NCBI GenBank assembly: GCA_963971405.1
Contig: OZ020489.1
Span: 34,877,047 to 34,941,046 of the forward strand
Direction: 5' to 3'
Origin: Psococerastis gibbosa
Taxonomy: Eukaryota; Arthropoda; Insecta; Psocodea; Psocidae
DNA: 64,000 nt
Positions 57,972-64,000 of the stretch are shown here, piece after piece. The translations under genes and the position numbers were made by a program. Position 1 is the stretch's first letter, and every line of letters starts with the position of its first letter. The notes under the pieces are model-generated. The model made no database searches. It was not told the DNA's origin and saw only the letters and a program-made list of their open reading frames with translations.

Positions 57972-58853
57972 GAACCAGTCCGAGTTTACCCGAACATGCT
58001 TTCCAATTTATCAAAATTAGTAGATAGAGAAAATGAATAATTTCATGGTAAATGATTTTTCTATGGTTAAATTTCCGATAACTCGGGGGGGGGGGGGGGG
58101 GGGGGGGGAGATTGTCCACCTGACGTCACTGGAGGTGAGGTAAATTCTAGATAGGTCAGACAACACATTACCACACAGCAATACTGGCAGGGCACGCAAT
58201 GCATTTGAGCGTGAATTTTCTATATCATTTAAAAAAAAAAAAAATTTTGTACAAAACCAAATACTTTTCTGGGACAGCAACCTGTCCAGTTTCGTTACTC
58301 AATTTAACACCTAAAATATACCTGAAAGTAGAAATCATCGATAGAAAGATTTCGCAGAAAAACTATTTTTTAGTCATTTCTCTTGAAAATTTAGTTATTT
58401 TTATTTTTTTACCCCCAAAAGCAAACTATGAAGGGGCAATCGACCACCGCATTTTATCAACATTAATAACAACTACAATATATGTGAATTTAAATGAAAT
58501 CGTTGGAGCTGTTTTTGAGAAATAATTTTTTTAGACTTTTTTTGGGAGTTTTTTTGAGAATAAACCCCCCCCCCCTAAATTGAGATAGCCCCAAATAAAA
58601 AAAAATTATTCCGAGGTATGATTTTTGTGAACCTACATGCCAAATTTAATCAAAATCGACCGAGTAGTTTGCCCGGAATCGACGCACAGACAGACAGACA
58701 GACAGAACGACAGACAGACAGACATTTCGTAAAAACCACTTTTTTTGGTTCCTGGGACCTCAAAACGTGTAAATCCGTTGAAATCTCGGAATCGAAAATT
58801 TCGACCGTCACAAAGCTTTCCTTATAGCCTACTATGTATAAATTGGAAAGCAA
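57972..58853 (-). repeat. Family A repeat, full length
   Basis: From gaaccagtccgagtttac to aattggaaagcaat, with a ~24-nt G run at 58085-58108 and (CAGA)n at 58686-58722. Confidence 0.88.
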
Positions 58854-58861
58854 TAAAAACG

Positions 58862-59192
58862 TTTGAGGTATGATTTTTCCGAACCTACTTACTAAATTTC
58901 CTCAAAATCTACCTAGTAGTTTTCCCGCAAATCGATGAACAGCAGACAGACAGATAGAGCGACAAACAGGCAAATATTTCGTAAAATGGCAGTCTAGCTC
59001 ATCAAAATCCACCGAGTAGCTTGCCCACAAATCGACAAACAGACAGACATGCACGTCTACATACAGACAGACCACTTTCTTTTCTTGGGTCCTGGGACCT
59101 CAAGACGCGTAAAACCGTTGAAATCTCAGAGTCGAAAAATTTGACCATCACAACGCTTTCCTTATACTACGTATATGTACATAGGTAAGCAA
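58862..59192 (-). repeat. Family A repeat, 3' end fragments
   Basis: gaggtatgattttt to cagacagacag, then a second partial copy from about 58995 to ataggtaagcaataa. Confidence 0.7.
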
Positions 59193-59854
59193 TAATTTAA
59201 AGGCCTTCTAAATCATTAACAACACGTCTTGTATAGGGTACTAATACATATTAGAAAGGGAGACAGACTCCAGCAAAAAGGTTAAAGGGGACTGTTGACA
59301 CTGAAACGAGACAGACTAGCGAAATGTGAAAAGTAGAGAGGTATGTGAGGGAAGCGTGGGGGTGGTCATGCCACGGCCTTGGACAAAGTTTTTCGAGGGG
59401 GTTTGCAGCACGTGCTTTCCAAAGTTCATTGATCCACATTTTCGCCGACCCGCACTTTCTTTTATCCAATTTAGATTACAGCTGTTTCATTTCATTTTTC
59501 GTTTACAATGGTTTTGCTTATACAGTAAATGCTGACGTAATAAGTTGAGCTTTTCATTACTCTTTACCTCATTTCAGTCACTTTATGATTTTATTTGTGT
59601 AAAAAATGCCATAGCCAACAACCTATTGAGGAAAACGGTTAGTTGCATTTACATTGCCTGGCGCCCAGCCATTACAGGCAGGCGTCTGATAGTCATCGAA
59701 TAATTAGGGTGGGGCCCATTGTCAGGGGAAAGGAAGCTCCGCCTTAATTGTTCGATGGCTATGAAGCCCATGTCTCAAATGACTATTAACATAGCAGGAA
59801 ATGTAAGTCCAACTAACCCTTTTTAAAATAGTTTTACAACATATCAATTAACCT

Positions 59855-60115
59855 TTACCAGACTCGTATCTGTACTTGGTTGAATGATGCTTTCCCCTGT
59901 TTCATAGCGTGAGTGGTAAACTTGTCTTAGCTTGTCCATTATAACTTGTAGAAGGTGTAGGATGACATCGTAAACGCATACAAGTTTGCCAATGGCCAAA
60001 ATTTCGTACAGAAACAATACAAATAATGTCCGAATTCCACGGGGTCGTTGACATTGGACAAGGGACCTAAGGGTCCATAAAAAGTCATTAAAAAAATTAC
60101 AATCTTTACTAGGCC
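59855..60115 (-). repeat. Family B dispersed repeat
   Basis: ccagactcgtatctgtacttgg to ccataaaaagtcatt, followed by a SINE-1 head remnant (60117-60152). Confidence 0.75.
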
Positions 60116-60209
60116 TCTAGGCCACGTGCCACTACTCTTACATGTCCTGACGGAGATGGCTTTTAATTTCTCGCTTTGGCTATCTTGTGGTCTGATCAAG
60201 GATTCTTCT

Positions 60210-60305
60210 AGGCAATGTAAGAAAAGAAAGAGAGAAAATTGTATTTTTTTTCCACATGAGCGAATTTAGGGCCCATTGACCCACTCTTACAATTAAACCA
60301 TTTGT
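60210..60305 (+). repeat. Family D repeat
   Basis: agaaaagaaagagagaaaattg, ttttccacatgagcgaattt, gggcccattgacccactcttacaatt. Confidence 0.65.
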
Positions 60306-60570
60306 GTATTGAATAGTACAGGTATCACATATCTTTTAAATTGTTTGTTATTATTGCTATGTAATATAATCTATTATATATTTCAGTTTTCTATTAGTTT
60401 CTCCCCATATCAAATAATATATATTTTTTGATTCATTTGATGTCATTGATATGATACTGTACAGTTGGAGTTTCATATCTTTTTAATTTACAAGGCACCT
60501 ACCTGCATGATGCAGATTTGAGCATTAACAAAAAATTGTATGAACCTTGCCAATTGGCATATCATTACGT

Positions 60571-60679
60571 AAATTAGAGGATATGGAAAAAACTGGGCTT
60601 GGCGGGATTCGAACCCACGTTCTACGCCAACCGGGCCGTCGCCTTAACCGCTGGACCACAAACCCATATCCTCTAATTT
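60571..60679 (-). repeat. tRNA-like sequence inside a short palindrome
   Basis: A 71-nt tRNA-like unit (60595-60665, minus) has a perfect 7-bp acceptor stem (GGGTTTG/CAAGCCC), a D-arm-like AGCGGTTAAG and a T-arm GTGGGTTCGAATCCCGC. The anticodon arm does not fold normally. The inverted pair aaattagaggatatgg and ccatatcctctaattt brackets it. Probably a mobile tRNA pseudogene. Confidence 0.7.
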
Positions 60680-60783
60680 CGGTTGTAACGAGGAGGTTAC
60701 CTCTTCAACCAAAGTTAATTTAATGTCAGTGTTATATATACCATATAATACTACAATGTATTGATGTCATAACGCCAATTAAA

Positions 60784-61597
60784 CTGCCTGTCTTTTCCTG
60801 CTGTAACCATACCATTGGTCATGGCTTCATGGACATGGCAAAATCAAACCACATGAGAATTTTTCTCTGAATAATCCAAATTATGGCTACATTCAGAAGC
60901 CCGTATTCTCTAACATGATGCTTTACAGGGGCTATGTAATCCTGTCCCACTGCAGCAATGGAGATAGTACGGTACTGGACTTCCCACCCCTCCATGTTGC
61001 AGTGGAAACTTCAGCAGAAATGGCATTACTAGGAGTGGAAGGGCAATTAAGAGAGACTCAGCCTCTCTGACTACGTCTGACCACTGCCTGGATATGCCAA
61101 GCGATAGAATCCATCCAAAATACTGTTTTAGGAGGGAATTCGAAACTATATTAGGGACAATGAAAGAATGCTGCGAATCAGCAGGAATTCTCAATAGTCA
61201 CACAATCAAGTGGTATACTGATGGCTCTAGGCTAGAAAGTACCAAACCAAGAACAGGCCTTGGCGTCTTTGGTCCTGGGGTTAAATATCTGGAGTCTCTT
61301 AGGGAGACAACTATAGTCTTGCAGATTCTGCAATGAAGGTGCGGAGGACCTGCGATGCGATGCAATGCAATCGCACGAAGAAGAGCAGCATGCTCGGAAA
61401 GCTTGCATTTACATGTAAAAGACCTACCACTTCTGAATCCCCTCAAGATCCTGGCTCTCGTGAGGGAGATAGGCCTCGAGAAAGTGATGTAGAAGTGATG
61501 TAGATACTTTGTTGTAGGGGGCACAATAGGCCAATAGGCTTAAGTGCACACAGGTAACACCTGTACCCCAATTTATATTTAAAAAAAAAAAAAAAAA
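60784..61597 (+). pseudogene. Non-LTR retrotransposon fragment: RNase H start and C-terminus, poly(A)
   Basis: Pieces in order across frames: FPPLHVAVETSAEMALLG (linker before RNase H), IKWYTDGSRLESTKPR (RNase H beta-1 with catalytic Asp), CRFCNEGAED (zinc-knuckle-like), LLNPLKILALVREIGLE, stop, then 3'UTR and A tail (61581-61597). The centre of RNase H is missing, with frame changes. Inverted twin at 62936-63736. Confidence 0.85.
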
Positions 61598-61639
61598 TTT
61601 TAACGCCAATTAAAATTGTCCAATACTTAGCCATGTAGG

Positions 61640-61810
61640 CAGGGACGGATCCAGCCCATTTGGGGGGGGGGGGGGTAGTTGTGGGTCAAAACGGGAAAAA
61701 CATATGTAGGATCGATTAAATCACAGTGTAATAAATTCTTAAATTTATTAACAATAGATTTACCAAATTTTGGAGAAGGGGGGAGCAGCTACCCCCCGTA
61801 TCCGTCCATG
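61640..61810. mobile_element. hAT-like MITE
   Basis: CAGGGACGGATCCAGCCC to ATCCGTCCATG, flanked by catgtagg and catgttgg (7/8). A G run of ~14 nt. Confidence 0.88.
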
Positions 61811-62353
61811 CATGTTGGCTACCTGTTTGTTTGGTCTATTTAATAATACCCTTTCGTCCAGTATTAAAACATGCTGCAAAGCGATTTCGATGGGTATTAA
61901 AAAAAAACACTCGACCACCTTGCATAAAAGGGTTATTTAATCCGTTCCTTACATTAGTTTTAAATGTTGATAAAAAATATTCAAAGTTGGACCATTATTT
62001 CACAAAAAATTACATAAATTGCAGCTGCGTGTATCGTTTGATTACACAACAATATCCTGTTCCATATAATTTATAATGACTTTATAAACAGAGGAAATAT
62101 GCTTCAACAGGCAGGATGGTTTGGAAATTGAAAATTTCCAGGAGGTTCTCCAGCTACCCCTTGCGATGATTATCGTACCTTGATTATTATCAGCGTTTAA
62201 CTTTTTATCGTTTACCAACCCCTTTTTCCAAGGCCATAATCATGCACCTGGTCTTTAGAACACCTTCTGTCTCAGTGCCGAAATAAGTATCGCAACTTTG
62301 TTAGCGCCACATAGCAACTATAATAATTAATATATTTACGTCCATAACAAGAC

Positions 62354-62470
62354 AGTATCTGTACTTGGTTAAGTCATGCTTTCGCCCTGTTCCATTGCAT
62401 CAATCGTAAGCTTGTCCTGCTTGTCTCAGCTTGTTCATTATCGCTTGTAGCCGGTGTAGGTTGACATCGA
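62354..62470 (-). repeat. Family B dispersed repeat, partial
   Basis: agtatctgtacttggttaag to gccggtgtaggttgacatcgag, with a duplicated cttgtc.ctg step. Confidence 0.7.
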
Positions 62471-62614
62471 GAACAAAAAATAAAATAAAATAAAACCACA
62501 AAATGAATTTAAATCTACGTACTTAGCAATCAAACGCCTTACAGGTTTTTAGGTTTTTTAAACATACGAATGCTCTATAAAAAGTTGGCCGCCTTTTGGT
62601 TGTGCTAGCTTACC

Positions 62615-62760
62615 AAAGGCCGTGCACAGGTTTGGATTTCGGGGGGGGGGGGACAATTAACGGATAAATTCTTCAAACCATACAGGTTTACATACAAAAA
62701 TTCATTTCGGGGGGGGGGTCCGGTCCCCATGGACCACCCCCCCCCCTGGGCACGGCCATG
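62615..62760. mobile_element. hAT-like MITE
   Basis: AAAGGCCGTGCACAGG to CCTGGGCACGGCCATG, flanked by agcttacc and agcctacc (7/8). Same subfamily as 37200-37377. Confidence 0.85.
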
Positions 62761-62935
62761 AGCCTACCTATTTAATTGTTGGATATAGAACCTTCTACTT
62801 CTTCTTCAGCCAACGCCCGTCCTTGGCTGCCGCCGTGCCGCGTAGTAGAGCTGGGCCGATCCCTCCTGTGTCTCAGTTCGGTTTTCTACCTCGATGCCAG
62901 TGCAGCTGAATAGGTGATCGCATTCCCCCCCCCCC

Positions 62936-63736
62936 TTTTTTTTTTATATAAGTTGGGGTACAGGTGTTACCTGTGTGCACTTAAGCCTATTGGCCTATTG
63001 TGCCCCCTACAACAAAGTATCTACATCACTTCTACATCACTTTCTCGAGGCCTATCTCCCTCACGAGAGCCAGGATCTTGAGGGGATTCAGAAGTGGTAG
63101 GTCTTTTACATGTAACTGCAAGCTTTCCGAGCATGCTGCTCTTCTTCGTGCGATTGCATCGCATCGCATCGCAGGTCCTCCGCACCTTCATTGCAGAATC
63201 TGCAAGACTATAGTTGTCTCCCTAAGAGACTCCAGATATTTAACCCCAGGACCAAAGACGCCAAGGCCTGTTCTTGGTTTGGTACTTCCTAGCCTAGAGC
63301 CATCAGTATACCACTTGATTGTGTGACTATTGAGAATTCCTGCTGATTCGCAGCATTCTTTCATTGTCCCTAATATAGTTTCGAATTCCCTCCTAAAACA
63401 GTATTTTGGATGGATTCTATCGCTTGGCATATCCAGGCAGTGGTCAGACGTAGTCAGAGAGGCTGAGTCTCTCTTAATTGCCCTTCCACTCCTAGTAATG
63501 CCATTTCTGCAGAAGTTTCCACTGCAACATGGAGGGGTGGGAAGTCCAGTACTATCTCCATTGCTGCAGTGGGACAGGATTACATAGCCCCTGTAAAGCA
63601 TCATGTTAGAGAATACGGGCTTCTGAATGTAGCCATAATTTGGATTATTCAGAGAAAAATTCTCATGTGGTTTGATTTTGCCATGTCCATGAAGCCATGA
63701 CCAATGATATGGTTACAGCAGGAAAAGACAGGCAGC
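62936..63736 (-). pseudogene. Non-LTR retrotransposon fragment, inverted twin of 60784-61597
   Basis: Same order and same internal deletion on the minus strand: RNase H start with WYTDGSRLGSTKPR, CRFC knuckle, C-terminal LNPLKILALV, T run at the left (62936-62945). Very close to the plus-strand copy. Visible differences include a 5-bp cggta-type insertion near 60970 in the left copy and single substitutions. Confidence 0.85.
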
Positions 63737-64000
63737 CCCCCCCCCCCTTGGAAGCAGAGGGGGAAGAGCAGCACCCAATGGGCCAGAGTGCCGCATCCGG
63801 CTCGCGAGCCTCACGTTGCCGACCCTGATATTGTCGAAAGGAAATGTGACCTGACTTGAAATCTTCTTGCAAAAATGGCAACTGAAATGATGCGCAGAAA
63901 TTCTGTTTCCGAAATTTCTGCCTGCCCTAGAACTAATAAAATATATACCATAAAATCTATCTAAATTACTCCCTATTTTTTGTACCTTTAACCCTTTATT

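Noticed and set aside
58618-58853. Repeated small ORFs (with [16 protein letters not shown]-like ends) in family A copies
   Set aside because: The similar peptides come from the nucleotide repeat. Frames are not conserved between copies and no start or domain is shared.
60595-60665. Functional tRNA gene
   Set aside because: The acceptor and T stems are good, but the anticodon stem and loop do not form and related degenerate copies exist, so it is a mobile tRNA pseudogene.
61198-61524. 108-codon ORF on the strand opposite the retroelement fragment, repeated at 63000-63326
   Set aside because: Its conservation between the two sites reflects the duplicated retroelement. The other strand carries the RNase H and C-terminal motifs.

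Overview
The window looks like AT-rich nuclear DNA of an invertebrate animal, most likely an arthropod, though nothing in it proves the phylum. GT-AG introns, tRNA-derived SINEs, non-LTR retrotransposon tails, and two recognisable metazoan genes split into small exons all point to an animal. Most of the sequence is dispersed repeats.

Genes. (1) On the minus strand, 0.9-8.5 kb holds the 5' half of a neprilysin-like (peptidase family M13) gene. Five exons can be joined with consistent splice phases (8525-8418, 7649-7493, 6319-6202, 5091-4994, 1162-920), and a candidate extra 5' exon lies at 13789-13733. They encode a cytoplasmic tail, one transmembrane anchor and the start of the ectodomain. 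The catalytic part lies beyond position 1. (2) On the plus strand, 50.27-53.55 kb holds the first two coding exons of an activin/inhibin-type TGF-beta precursor (signal peptide and prodomain). The 3' half of exon 2 and its donor are followed by a decaying tandem array of the same sequence, to about 54.27 kb. The mature ligand is not visible and probably lies beyond 64 kb. (3) At 35.36-35.45 kb a TATA box precedes a possible exon ending in ATG followed by a GTGAGT donor, then five ~210-bp tandem repeats. No downstream exon was found.

Layout. 0-14 kb: neprilysin gene with introns loaded with transposons. 14-35 kb: repeats only, including nested hAT-like hairpin elements, tRNA-SINEs, and copies of an ~860-bp family (family A). 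35-36.5 kb: orphan promoter and satellite. 36.6-49.7 kb: repeats and non-LTR fragments. 49.7-54.3 kb: tandem SINEs and the activin-like gene. 54.3-64 kb: intron or intergenic repeats, ending in two near-identical inverted copies of a non-LTR RNase H/C-terminal fragment.

Mobile DNA. Fourteen short non-autonomous elements have clear 8-bp target duplications (nine exact; four with one mismatch and one with two) and mostly CAGNG- or CAAGG-type termini. This fits the hAT superfamily, and most carry G or C homopolymers just inside the ends. A second foldback group is flanked by TTA or TAA, as in PIF/Harbinger elements, with GGCGCC-type inverted ends and differing interiors. Several insertions are nested, so relative ages can be read directly. 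All family assignments come from reading the sequence; none was checked against a database.
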